The notes below the pieces were generated by a model that was given only the letters and a program-made list of their open reading frames with translations, searched no databases and had not been told where the DNA came from. Positions 1 through 6,560 of a stretch of 6,718 bases of DNA are shown one piece after another (position 1 is the stretch's first letter; the number at the start of each line of letters is the position of its first letter). This DNA is from Opitutales bacterium (lineage in GTDB: Bacteria; Verrucomicrobiota; Verrucomicrobiia; Opitutales; Opitutaceae). The translations under genes and the position numbers were made by a program. The stretch spans positions 1 through 6,718 of the forward strand of contig JAJFLS010000568.1 in the NCBI GenBank assembly GCA_021772595.1, written 5' to 3'.

Positions 1-3000
1 ACGGGGCCAGCGGACATCGATGTATCTTTGCCGAAACCGTCCGACGAGTTTCAAGACGTAGCGGTATTGGCGTTTCCAATACCAGGTCTGGATGAAGACA
101 GCCTCTCAGCGTTTGAGCCGGAGATTGCTGCGGACGTGGACTTCCCGAATATCGAGCGTTGGATTGATGGTGTGTTAAATGGGGCGGTTGCGTTTCCAGA
201 CGGCGCCGCGGTGGGCGAATCGGAATTGGGGATCGATCTTAATCTGGAGGAGTCGAGAGCAGTACGTTCGCTTCTGATCTATCCCGAGAATGATCGGCTT
301 TATTTCGAAGGCGAACTTCAGGCGAAGAATAGCGATGGCGCTTTCGTATCTGTAAAGGAGTTCGTCGTGGACCGTCGCGAATCGTTTTCGTTTTTGGGGC
401 CGATGCCTACGGGTCCGATATGCATCACTTTCCCCAAGTTCGAATCCGACGCATTCCGTCTGGCGCTGAAGAATCGGCGCGCGGATCTTTCGGGCGGATT
501 ATCTGAGATCGTTTTGACTGGAGCGGCGCGATTGGAGCGTTACGTGGAGAAGCAGTTGGGCAGAATGTGGCATACTCCCTTGCCGGAATGGGATGCGTAT
601 TTGTGGGAGAAATCGGAGGAGGTTGACGAGGCTTCTCTTGTTGTACCCGCCAGTCAAATACTCGATATTTCCGATAGGATGAGCGCCGAAGGGCATCTTA
701 ACTGGTCCTCCCCGGAGGGCGATTGGCTGGTCTTGCGTATCGGGATGACGCCTACAGGAGTTGTGAACGCGCCCGCTAGTCCGGAGGCGACTGGACTTGA
801 AGTGGACAAAATGAATCGCGGTCACTTAGAGAAGCACTTCGATGCTTTTGTGGGGGAGGCGATCCGGCGCGTTCCTGAACAATCCCTGGGGGCACTTGTG
901 AAAGTGATCGCTGACAGCTATGAAACGGGATCGCAAAACTGGACGGATGGGTTTGATGAAGCGTTTTTCGAAGAATACGGTTACGATCCGATTCCCTGGC
1001 TTCCGGTTTTGACGGGAAGGATTGTCGGCTCTGCGGATCAGTCCGACCGGTTCTTGTGGGACCTCAGGCGTTTGGTTGCCAATCGGATCGCCTCCGAGTA
1101 CGTGAGCGGATTGCGGGAGATCTCTAATAGCCACGGCCTCGGGCTTTGGTTGGAGAACTATGGGCACTGGGGCTTTCCGGCCGAGTTTCTCCAATACGGG
1201 GGACAGTCGGAAGAGGTGGCTGGAGAATTTTGGGTCGATTCCGAACTTGGAGAGACGGAGCTAAGAGCGGCATCTTCGTCGGCTCACATTTATGGAAAAT
1301 CTCTCGTGTCGGCCGAGGCGTTTACGGCGGGAAGCCTGCACTGGAAGCACACTCCGAAATCGCTGCGAACGCTGGGGGACTTGGCTCAGACTCAAGGAGT
1401 GAACCGGTTTGTATTGCATGTCTACATACATCAACCCGACGAAAGAAGGCCCGGCGTGAATGCCGCGTTCGGCTCCGAGTTCAATCGTCACAATACGTGG
1501 TTTGGTGAGGCGAAAGCTTGGATCGATTCGATGAAGCGGTCGCATTTTCTGTTGCAGCAAGGAACGCCAGTGGCGGACGTCGCTTATTTTATTGGTGAAG
1601 ACGCCCCGAAGATGACGGGCATTCTTGAGCCAACGTTGCTAAATGGATACAACTTCGATTTCATCAATGCCGAGGTGATAATGGAGAGACTGTCAGTTGA
1701 AGACGGCGTGTTTGTACTGCCGGAGGGGCAGCGTTATCGATTGATCGTATTGCCGCCACTGGAGACGATGCGGCCGGAGCTTCTTGCAAAGCTTAAGGAT
1801 CTGATCGGGAGCGGGGGCGCGATCTTTGGAGCGCCTCCAGTGCGATCGCCAAGTATGCAGGGCTTTCCGACGGCGGATGCTCAGGTCCAGCAGTTGGCGT
1901 CGGAGCTGTGGGGCGACGGAGAGGAGCCGCGTGTGGCTTTTGGCGATGGGTTTGTTTTTGGCGGAACTGATATGGCGGATGCTCTCGCGTACTTGGGGGT
2001 GACGCCGGATTTCGAGGGAGCGGATCGAACGGAGATTCCGTTCGCGCATCGTTCGACCGAAGACGCGGAAATCTATTTCCTTTCAAACCAGCAAGATACA
2101 GCGACAACGACCCCCCTTCGGTTTAGAGTGGTCGGATTGCTGCCAGAATTGTGGGATCCGGTTTCGGAAGAGCGAAGGGTATTGACGGGTTTCACGCAGA
2201 GTTGTGATCAAATCGAAATCCCGATTCATTTCGACGCGGGGCAATCCTTGTTCGTGATCTTCAGGAAACCTATTCCCGCAACTCTAGAGAACAGGCCGAA
2301 TTTTCCAGTTCCCAGCGCTGTTGGCACAATTGATGGCCCTTGGGCAGTTTCGTTCGATCCGCTTGTGGGAGGGCCTGAAACAGCGGATTTCGCTGAGCTT
2401 GTCGATTGGGCGCAGAGAACGGAGGAAGGGATAAAGCACTATAGCGGCACGGCGTTCTACACGAATTCGTTTACGCTCACGGAATTGCCGACCGATCTGC
2501 GATACTATCTGGATTTGGGTGTTGTTCGGGATATCGCGCGAATCAGGCTAAACGGGGTTGATCTTGGAACGATTTGGACGAATCCATGGCGTATTGAGAT
2601 TACGAATGCAATTATGGCTGGTGAAAACCAGCTTGAGATCGATGTGACGAATACTTGGGTGAATCGGATTATTGGTGATGCGGCTTTGCCAGAATCGGAA
2701 CGGCATACTTGGACAGTGTTTCCGCATTATAATCAGAATTCGGAACTGCAAACTTCGGGGCTAATGGGACCGGTGAGCATTCAATCGTTGCCTGTTAGCG
2801 CAACGCTTTCAATCGATGACGAAAGCGTATCGGAAGCGTTGCCGGAATGGGTCGATGCGCAGGTTCAACGGTATTCGAGATGCTTTGACTTGTTGGGGAA
2901 TGATGGGCTTCGCGATGCGAATCCAGATGGCGACGATTGGACGAATTTCGCGGAGTGGTTTTTCGGCAGTGATCCGACGAGACCAAATACGAGCACGGAG

Positions 3001-3261
3001 ATTTTGAGAGTGGTGAACCGCGATGCCGATGGTCTTTCGCTGGAATTCAATCGTCTCAGTGGCTACGAGGCTTTGGGTATTGATTACGCCGTAAGTTTCT
3101 CGAACGATCTAGGACTTTCGTTCAACGAGTGGGAGAATCTCGATCTTGCCGAATCCCGTGTATTCAAAAACTTGAAGCGCAATGGATACGACAAGGTCGT
3201 GTTGAAGTTGGATCCGGGGACTGAGCAGATGTTTTTCCGGGTCGTTGTAGATTCAGATTGA
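1..3261 (+). CDS. GH106 family alpha-L-rhamnosidase, 5' partial
   Basis: Probable secreted calcium-dependent glycoside hydrolase that removes terminal alpha-L-rhamnose from plant or algal polysaccharides; GH106 enzymes are inverting. The frame is open from base 1, so the gene begins upstream; 1086 residues are visible and I estimate 150-200 are missing, including any signal peptide. The visible N-terminus (…VAVLAFPIPG) matches the early part of GH106 proteins. The diagnostic core, LENYGHWGFPAEFLQYGG, is at visible residues 384-401; its acidic residues E385 and E395 are in the catalytic region, though I cannot assign acid and base. A Rossmann-like beta-galactosidase-type domain (YRLIVLPPLETM) follows at about 520-640, then a GH2-like beta-sandwich at about 780-935 (LDLGVVRDIARIRLNGVDLG, VTNTWVNRIIGD, SGLMGPV). 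Residues 947-1086 form an extra module with an Asp-rich, possibly calcium-binding stretch (DANPDGDDWTNFAEWFFGSD), common on Verrucomicrobia exoenzymes. Ends with TGA. Family assignment is firm; the exact substrate is not known. Confidence 0.9.
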   Translation, partial: TGPADIDVSLPKPSDEFQDVAVLAFPIPGLDEDSLSAFEPEIAADVDFPNIERWIDGVLNGAVAFPDGAAVGESELGIDLNLEESRAVRSLLIYPENDRLYFEGELQAKNSDGAFVSVKEFVVDRRESFSFLGPMPTGPICITFPKFESDAFRLALKNRRADLSGGLSEIVLTGAARLERYVEKQLGRMWHTPLPEWDAYLWEKSEEVDEASLVVPASQILDISDRMSAEGHLNWSSPEGDWLVLRIGMTPTGVVNAPASPEATGLEVDKMNRGHLEKHFDAFVGEAIRRVPEQSLGALVKVIADSYETGSQNWTDGFDEAFFEEYGYDPIPWLPVLTGRIVGSADQSDRFLWDLRRLVANRIASEYVSGLREISNSHGLGLWLENYGHWGFPAEFLQYGGQSEEVAGEFWVDSELGETELRAASSSAHIYGKSLVSAEAFTAGSLHWKHTPKSLRTLGDLAQTQGVNRFVLHVYIHQPDERRPGVNAAFGSEFNRHNTWFGEAKAWIDSMKRSHFLLQQGTPVADVAYFIGEDAPKMTGILEPTLLNGYNFDFINAEVIMERLSVEDGVFVLPEGQRYRLIVLPPLETMRPELLAKLKDLIGSGGAIFGAPPVRSPSMQGFPTADAQVQQLASELWGDGEEPRVAFGDGFVFGGTDMADALAYLGVTPDFEGADRTEIPFAHRSTEDAEIYFLSNQQDTATTTPLRFRVVGLLPELWDPVSEERRVLTGFTQSCDQIEIPIHFDAGQSLFVIFRKPIPATLENRPNFPVPSAVGTIDGPWAVSFDPLVGGPETADFAELVDWAQRTEEGIKHYSGTAFYTNSFTLTELPTDLRYYLDLGVVRDIARIRLNGVDLGTIWTNPWRIEITNAIMAGENQLEIDVTNTWVNRIIGDAALPESERHTWTVFPHYNQNSELQTSGLMGPVSIQSLPVSATLSIDDESVSEALPEWVDAQVQRYSRCFDLLGNDGLRDANPDGDDWTNFAEWFFGSDPTRPNTSTEILRVVNRDADGLSLEFNRLSGYEALGIDYAVSFSNDLGLSFNEWENLDLAESRVFKNLKRNGYDKVVLKLDPGTEQMFFRVVVDSD

Positions 3262-3274
3262 GTCCACTTTTCGG

Positions 3275-3310
3275 GTCCGGCTACAGCGTGATGCTGTCTG
3301 TAAGCCGGAC
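3275..3310 (+). terminator. Strong hairpin after the rhamnosidase gene
   Basis: The arms GTCCGGCTACAG and CTGTAAGCCGGAC pair over 12 bp with one bulged A and an 11-nt loop. An alternative fold keeps the outer 8 bp and pairs ACAGC with GCTGT around a 5-nt loop. It starts 13 bp after the TGA of the rhamnosidase. There is no T-run on the 3' side of either strand (TTCGAGG follows on the plus strand), so it is not a textbook intrinsic terminator. A 3'-end stabiliser, an attenuating hairpin or a REP-like dispersed palindrome are equally possible. The hairpin itself is plainly visible; its role is inferred from position. Confidence 0.5.
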
Positions 3311-3430
3311 TTCGAGGCGGCAGCATAACGACGGCGAAACACCCTCTTTGCTCCGGATTGTTTATTTGATCCTGCCTGTCTGGCCGCGAATTGTTGTTGC
3401 TCCTGATGGGGGTAGCGGGCATCGGGGTGG

Positions 3431-4366
3431 ATGGATTTCTATTTTGACAGCTATGAGGATCTTAGTTTGCAGCGGTTTATGGTTTCGGATAAGCCGCGTA
3501 CGGATGCGTTTGCGGCGGCTATTGCGGAGGTAGTGAAAGGCGGCGAACGGGTCCTCGATGTGGGTACAGGCACGGGGCTTCTTGCAATGTTGGCCGCCAA
3601 GACCGGGGCGGGCCAGGTGTACGGCGTCGACCAGGCGTCGATTGCGGATCTTGCGGAAAAGCTGGTCGAGGAGAATGGCTTGTCGGAGAAAGTGGAGATC
3701 ATTAATGGAAACGCGAAGAACGTGAAGCTTTCCGAGCCAGTGGATATTCTGGTGAGCGAGTGGCTGGGGCACTTCGCTTTTTCTGAAACGATGCTGGATG
3801 ATGTTTTGATCGCCCGTGATAAGAATTTGAAGCCGAGCGGTACGATGCTTCCCTCTGGGGTCGAGCTAAAGTTAGCGCCGATCAACGATCCCTGGCTCTA
3901 CGAGGATAGCGGTCCCGGCTTTTGGAACGAGAGGGTTCATGGCATTGACTTTTCGATACTAGAATCGCTGGAGCTTAAGCAGGCATTGGCGAAAAAAACT
4001 ATTGTACCCGCTAGTTCACTACTGTCAGCGGGAGCCTCTTTGTTCGCGCTCGATTTGGCCGTTGCGGCGCGCGAGGATCCTTGGCAGTGCGGCGAGGTCG
4101 AGTTTATAATCGAAAAGAACGGGCGTTTAGACGGATTCGTCGGGTGGTTCGTCGCCCAGCTTTCGCCTAATATAGTTTTGGATACGGGGCCTGCTCATGA
4201 GCCTACTCACTGGGCTCAGATGCATTTCCCGTTCACTCCACGAGAGGTGCGTAAGGGGCAGATATTAGCCGTTCGTTTTGCCTTGGATCGTCATCCGTAC
4301 GAAGGTCGTAGCGTAGAATTAAAGCTCACCGTCGATGATGAGACTTTCTACTACACGGTTGGATAG
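3431..4366 (+). CDS. Type I protein arginine methyltransferase-like SAM-dependent methyltransferase
   Basis: Predicted cytoplasmic enzyme transferring methyl groups from S-adenosylmethionine to arginine side chains. All PRMT landmarks are present in order over 311 residues, the size of a minimal PRMT core: YFDSY (4-8, the YFxxY helix); M17 and R23 in MVSDKPRT, matching M48 and R54 of human PRMT1; motif I VLDVGTGTG (41-49); post-I acid D67; the double-E loop SEWLGHFAFSETM with E110 and E119 at the canonical spacing of 9; ARDKNLKPSG (128-137); a dimerisation-arm-like segment at about 153-190 (FWNERVHGIDFS); a beta-barrel; and the THW loop (259-261). D67 replaces the Glu usual in eukaryotic PRMTs, a conservative change. 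No signal peptide is seen. The ATG is the first possible start, because an in-frame TAG lies at 3413-3415; GGGGTGG abuts it and GGGGGT lies farther up, so the ribosome site is poor. It is monocistronic by spacing. PrmA-type or small-molecule methyltransferases are the alternatives but lack the THW loop and double-E loop. Substrate unknown. Confidence 0.87.
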   Translation: MDFYFDSYEDLSLQRFMVSDKPRTDAFAAAIAEVVKGGERVLDVGTGTGLLAMLAAKTGAGQVYGVDQASIADLAEKLVEENGLSEKVEIINGNAKNVKLSEPVDILVSEWLGHFAFSETMLDDVLIARDKNLKPSGTMLPSGVELKLAPINDPWLYEDSGPGFWNERVHGIDFSILESLELKQALAKKTIVPASSLLSAGASLFALDLAVAAREDPWQCGEVEFIIEKNGRLDGFVGWFVAQLSPNIVLDTGPAHEPTHWAQMHFPFTPREVRKGQILAVRFALDRHPYEGRSVELKLTVDDETFYYTVG

Positions 4367-4597
4367 GGGAGAATCGAAACGTCTTGTATTTTATTGCTAT
4401 GATTGTTTAGCAGGGATTCCGCTACGCCGAGACAAGTTGCTGAAGCAGGATGGCCGTTGGCCAACAGGATCTCTTGCGAAAGACAACAAGGGAGCTTTAA
4501 GAATTATTTGCGTTTTTGTTGTGCAAAGGAGAGCGTAGAAACAGCGATTTCTCTTTGAGCTTGCAAAATGCCTGCATTAGATGTAAGCAGTGTAGGC
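4367..4597 (+). promoter_or_regulatory. Leader region of the vapBC operon with possible operator and promoter elements
   Basis: This gap of about 230 bp holds no convincing gene. It contains a perfect 10-bp palindrome GTTGGCCAAC at 4456-4465, a possible promoter (TTGCGA at 4474-4479, 17-bp spacer, weak TTAAGA at 4497-4502), and an interrupted inverted repeat TTTGC/GCAAA (4507-4511 and 4523-4527). VapBC operons are usually repressed by binding of the complex to inverted repeats at their promoter, so these are reasonable candidates. The -10 is poor and short repeats arise by chance, so the detail is tentative. No terminator hairpin for the preceding methyltransferase gene was found. Confidence 0.25.
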
Positions 4598-4849
4598 ATG
4601 AAGAAGAAGCAGTATACGGTTCGCCAGGTGCCGGCTCCGCTGGATGCGGCATTGCGGCGGAAAGCGAAGCGGAAAGGCCAGAGTCTTAATCAGGTCTTGT
4701 TGGATACGCTTGCCGAAAGCGTTGGAGTGGGCGAGGAGGCTGCTCGCTATCACGATCTCGATGCGTTGGCGGGGACTTGGAAGAAAGACAAGGCATTCGA
4801 TGATGCGGTGAAGGCGTTCGATCAAGTCGATCCGAAGGATTGGGCATGA
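4598..4849 (+). CDS. vapB: VapB-like ribbon-helix-helix antitoxin
   Basis: Predicted antitoxin that binds DNA through its N-terminus and neutralises the VapC toxin encoded next to it. With the start chosen it has 83 residues. KQYTVRQVPAPLDAALRRKA (4-23) fits the beta-strand and first helix of a ribbon-helix-helix fold, and GQSLNQVLLDTLAE (27-40) the second helix. The C-terminal tail HDLDALAGTW…AFDDAVKAFDQVDPKDW (52-82) is the acidic and aromatic segment typical of antitoxins of this group and probably wraps around the toxin. The ATG at 4598 was preferred because the fold begins directly after it and GTAGG lies just upstream; an in-frame ATG at 4568 would add ten residues (MPALDVSSVG) and has no visible ribosome site. 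The TGA overlaps the vapC ATG, so the two are co-transcribed and probably translationally coupled. Which VapB subfamily it belongs to is uncertain. Confidence 0.82.
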   Translation: MKKKQYTVRQVPAPLDAALRRKAKRKGQSLNQVLLDTLAESVGVGEEAARYHDLDALAGTWKKDKAFDDAVKAFDQVDPKDWA

Positions 4850-5232
4850 AGGTATCGGTCGATACGAATGCTTATACTGCGTTCTGTAAAAATGACTCTG
4901 TGGCCGTGGATGCTATGCAGAAAGCGGATAGTATATTCCTTCCCTTGATGGTAGTCGCGGAGCTTCGATCGGGTTTTTCGGTGGGCAGAAAAGGAGCGGA
5001 GAATGAAGCTATTCTTCAGCGATTTTTGAATTCGCCGCGTGTATCGATCGAATGTCCGGACGAGAATACGACATTCATATACGCTCGCCTCTTTGGGTAC
5101 TTGCGTCGCAATGGGACGCCTATACCAATCAACGATCTTTGGATCGCCTCGTTAACGCTTCAGAACGATGCGACTTTGCTTACCTTTGACCAGCACTTTG
5201 AGGCGCTGCCGCAGGTGCCGCGTTGGGGGTAG
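4846..5232 (+). CDS. vapC: VapC family PIN-domain toxin (ribonuclease)
   Basis: Predicted Mg2+-dependent endoribonuclease toxin of a type II toxin-antitoxin pair; VapC proteins typically cut tRNA or rRNA at specific sites when free of antitoxin. The 128-residue product is a full-length PIN domain with the four acidic positions in place: D6 in VDTNAYTAF, E39 in VVAELRSGF, D97 in PINDLWIAS and D115 in LLTFDQHF. Nothing suggests inactivation. The ATG overlaps the antitoxin stop in the ATGA arrangement; a TTG two codons upstream is unnecessary. The target RNA cannot be predicted. The gene converges with the metalloprotease gene, leaving 53 bp that hold a hairpin. Confidence 0.93.
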   Translation: MKVSVDTNAYTAFCKNDSVAVDAMQKADSIFLPLMVVAELRSGFSVGRKGAENEAILQRFLNSPRVSIECPDENTTFIYARLFGYLRRNGTPIPINDLWIASLTLQNDATLLTFDQHFEALPQVPRWG

Positions 5233-5265
5233 CTATTCGGGTAGTGATTTTGCTATGGCATTGCG

Positions 5266-5295
5266 GCCTGCCTGGCAGTCAGGCTCTACCTTTTT
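5266..5295 (+). terminator. Probable terminator of the vapBC operon
   Basis: GCCTG (5266-5270) pairs with CAGGC (5280-5284). After one C/T mismatch the inner CT/AG pairs extend the stem around a small GGC loop. TCTACC and five Ts (5291-5295) follow on the plus strand, 33 bp after the vapC stop. The six bases between stem and T-run make it an imperfect intrinsic terminator. The hairpin also lies just past the stop of the convergent minus-strand gene, so it could serve both, although no T-run is present on that side. Confidence 0.4.
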
Positions 5296-5996
5296 GCGTT
5301 CAGCGAATTGGCGTTGCCGCTCTGTGGATCGCTTTCGGATTGCTGATAGCTTTGGGCGATTCGCTGGTAGAAGGAGGAGGGCTTTTCCTCGTTGGAATCT
5401 GACTGGCCGGAATTGGCGTCGCTGGAGGAGCTGGGGGTCGCGACTGGGTTTTGGGTAGCGGCCTGTTTGGAATTCGCGACTTCAGGTTGCTCGGAGCTTG
5501 ATTGTTGTTGCTTTGTGATTTCGGCGCGGGCCTGGGATTCTAGTTGGCTGGCCCGGGCGGCGACTTGGAGATCGGCGGGCGAGGGATCCGAGGGAGCGAG
5601 TGCGGCGGACCGCATTCGCTGGGCCTTTTGAATGGTTTCTTCGGGGGTCGCTCCTTTGGAGGTGTCGATTTGGACGCTGCCGCCGATCGCGTAGGAACGG
5701 CCGTCGGGGCCGGTTTGATAGACGAGACTCATGCCGCCTTTGACCAAACCGCCTGCTGCGGCGATGTGGGTCATCTCGTGGGCTCTGACTTCGCCGTCGC
5801 GGGCTTGGAGGCGGTTTTTCTGGTCGGTTTCTGCAGGATCGAGTCCGGTTGTCTTCTCTTTGTCGATTTTCTTCTCGAGCTCGGCGAGGCGCGCTTCGAT
5901 CCGCACCTTTTCGGCTGCCTTCGCGGGACTAAGCCCTTTCTGCTGAGAAAGGCCTGGAGCTGGGTAGGATAGCGCTGCGGTCGCGTGGCTGATCAT
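5286..5996 (-). CDS. Putative zinc metalloprotease, SprA-related family
   Basis: Predicted 236-residue protein of the bacterial SprA-related / putative metalloprotease family, whose physiological role is not established. A Lys/Glu-rich, probably coiled-coil segment (AEKVRIEARLAELEKKIDKEK, about 28-48) comes first. The conserved core follows: ARDGEVRAHEMTHIAAAGG (65-83) with the zinc-type HExxH motif at 73-77, then YQTGPDGRSYAIGGSVQIDTS (93-113), and the conserved helix TIQKAQRMRSAALAPSDPSPADLQVAARA (121-149). Residues from about 155 to the end are low-complexity, rich in Ser, Gln, Asn and Glu, and probably disordered. No signal peptide or membrane segment is seen. The third zinc ligand is not obvious, so protease activity is inferred from family only. 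No Shine-Dalgarno sequence precedes the ATG. A perfect 22-bp palindrome begins 21 bp upstream. The gene converges with vapC and diverges from the lipoprotein genes. Confidence 0.88.
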   Translation of the reverse strand: MISHATAALSYPAPGLSQQKGLSPAKAAEKVRIEARLAELEKKIDKEKTTGLDPAETDQKNRLQARDGEVRAHEMTHIAAAGGLVKGGMSLVYQTGPDGRSYAIGGSVQIDTSKGATPEETIQKAQRMRSAALAPSDPSPADLQVAARASQLESQARAEITKQQQSSSEQPEVANSKQAATQNPVATPSSSSDANSGQSDSNEEKPSSFYQRIAQSYQQSESDPQSGNANSLNAKR

Positions 5997-6167
5997 GCGA
6001 GGGTTCGGGTATAGGATAGATTCGATTAATCGAATCTAGCTACTTATCGGCGTTTTCGAGTTTGAGTTAACCGAGTCGGCCCGAAACGAAGCGGGAAGAA
6101 TGACCTGAAATCGTTTAGATAACTATTTGGTCTTGTGACCAGGGTAGTATTACGCAAGAAATAGTGC
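5997..6167. promoter_or_regulatory. Divergent intergenic region between metalloprotease and lipoprotein genes
   Basis: These 171 bp must hold promoters for both directions. Besides the 22-bp palindrome, an interrupted inverted repeat TGGTC-TTGT-GACCA lies at 6128-6141, and TATTAC at 6148-6153 is a possible -10 for the plus-strand genes (four of six consensus bases). If used, it would give a very short leader before the GTG at 6168. No reliable -35 partner was found, and no small gene is evident. Confidence 0.3.
6017..6038. promoter_or_regulatory. Perfect 22-bp palindrome, candidate operator
   Basis: The half-site TAGATTCGATT is followed directly by its exact reverse complement with no spacer, centred between 6027 and 6028. 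It sits in the divergent intergenic region, 21-42 bp upstream of the metalloprotease ATG and about 130 bp upstream of the lipoprotein start. On the minus strand TATCCTATAC follows at once and could hold a -10 element, placing the palindrome where a dimeric repressor would block polymerase; I could not find a matching -35. A perfect 22-bp palindrome is far above chance for one site. Operator function is inference; a hairpin in the metalloprotease 5' leader is the alternative. Confidence 0.5.
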
Positions 6168-6560
6168 GTGAGAACTCTGGAAAAGTTCGTTTGTGAACCC
6201 CGATGGATGCTTGCCGCGACCCTACTGTTATTGGTGTGTGCCGGGGCTGGATGCGCGGTTCATTACACCGACAAGCGCGGCAATCGACACATTGTGGGGC
6301 TTGCGAACGTGACTCTGCCGCCGTCCGATTCGATGAATGAATCCTACGGGTACAGCGTAAAGTCCTTGGGGGTCATGCTGCATCTAAGCGAGGAGCTGCG
6401 CGGATTCACCGTTGGCTATAGCGATAGCGGCTTCATCGTCCTGCAAGATGGCGATGGCGAAATTCTCACCATCAACCCGGATAATCCTACCGATATCGAG
6501 TACCTCAAACTCTTAATCACTGATCTAACCCAACCACTTAATGATCCAAAGAACCTCTAG
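6168..6560 (+). CDS. Small putative lipoprotein of unknown function
   Basis: The product has 130 residues. A charged N-region (MRTLEKFVCEPRW), a hydrophobic stretch MLAATLLLLVCAGAG and a cysteine at 29 look like a lipoprotein signal; Gly at -3 of the lipobox (GAGC) is less usual, so lipidation is probable rather than certain. The mature part starts AVHYTDKRGNRHIVGLANVTLPP, reminiscent of small lipoproteins annotated as hypothetical in Opitutia and Proteobacteria. A central motif SLGVMLHLSEELRGFTVGY (66-84) resembles one in the next gene. No catalytic motif is visible. The start is GTG; an ATG at 6207 would remove the basic N-region and was not preferred. Neither has a clear ribosome site. Its last 20 bases overlap the next gene, implying an operon. 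Function unknown. Confidence 0.68.
   Translation: MRTLEKFVCEPRWMLAATLLLLVCAGAGCAVHYTDKRGNRHIVGLANVTLPPSDSMNESYGYSVKSLGVMLHLSEELRGFTVGYSDSGFIVLQDGDGEILTINPDNPTDIEYLKLLITDLTQPLNDPKNL

Noticed and set aside
28..30. TTG as the start of the rhamnosidase
   Set aside because: The frame is open to base 1, the residues before it continue the GH106 N-terminal region, and no signal peptide follows. The gene is truncated by the window edge.
3258..3533. 91-residue plus-strand frame across the rhamnosidase stop and the methyltransferase start
   Set aside because: It overlaps the start of a well-supported gene in another frame and has an arbitrary Arg-rich composition.
641..4017. Repeated string TTGTACCCGC near 641 and 4003
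   Set aside because: Both copies lie inside coding sequence and encode the unrelated VPAS segments of two proteins; a chance match.
4335..4538. 67-residue plus-strand reading frame after the methyltransferase
   Set aside because: It begins inside the 3' end of the methyltransferase gene, has no ribosome site and resembles no protein I know.
4840..4842. TTG start for the vapC toxin
   Set aside because: The ATG at 4846 overlaps the antitoxin stop in the usual ATGA manner and begins directly at the first PIN strand.
5392..5972. Long plus-strand reading frames opposite the metalloprotease gene
   Set aside because: They are antisense shadows: Gly/Ala/Ser/Trp-rich translations with no domain, opposite a gene with clear conserved motifs.
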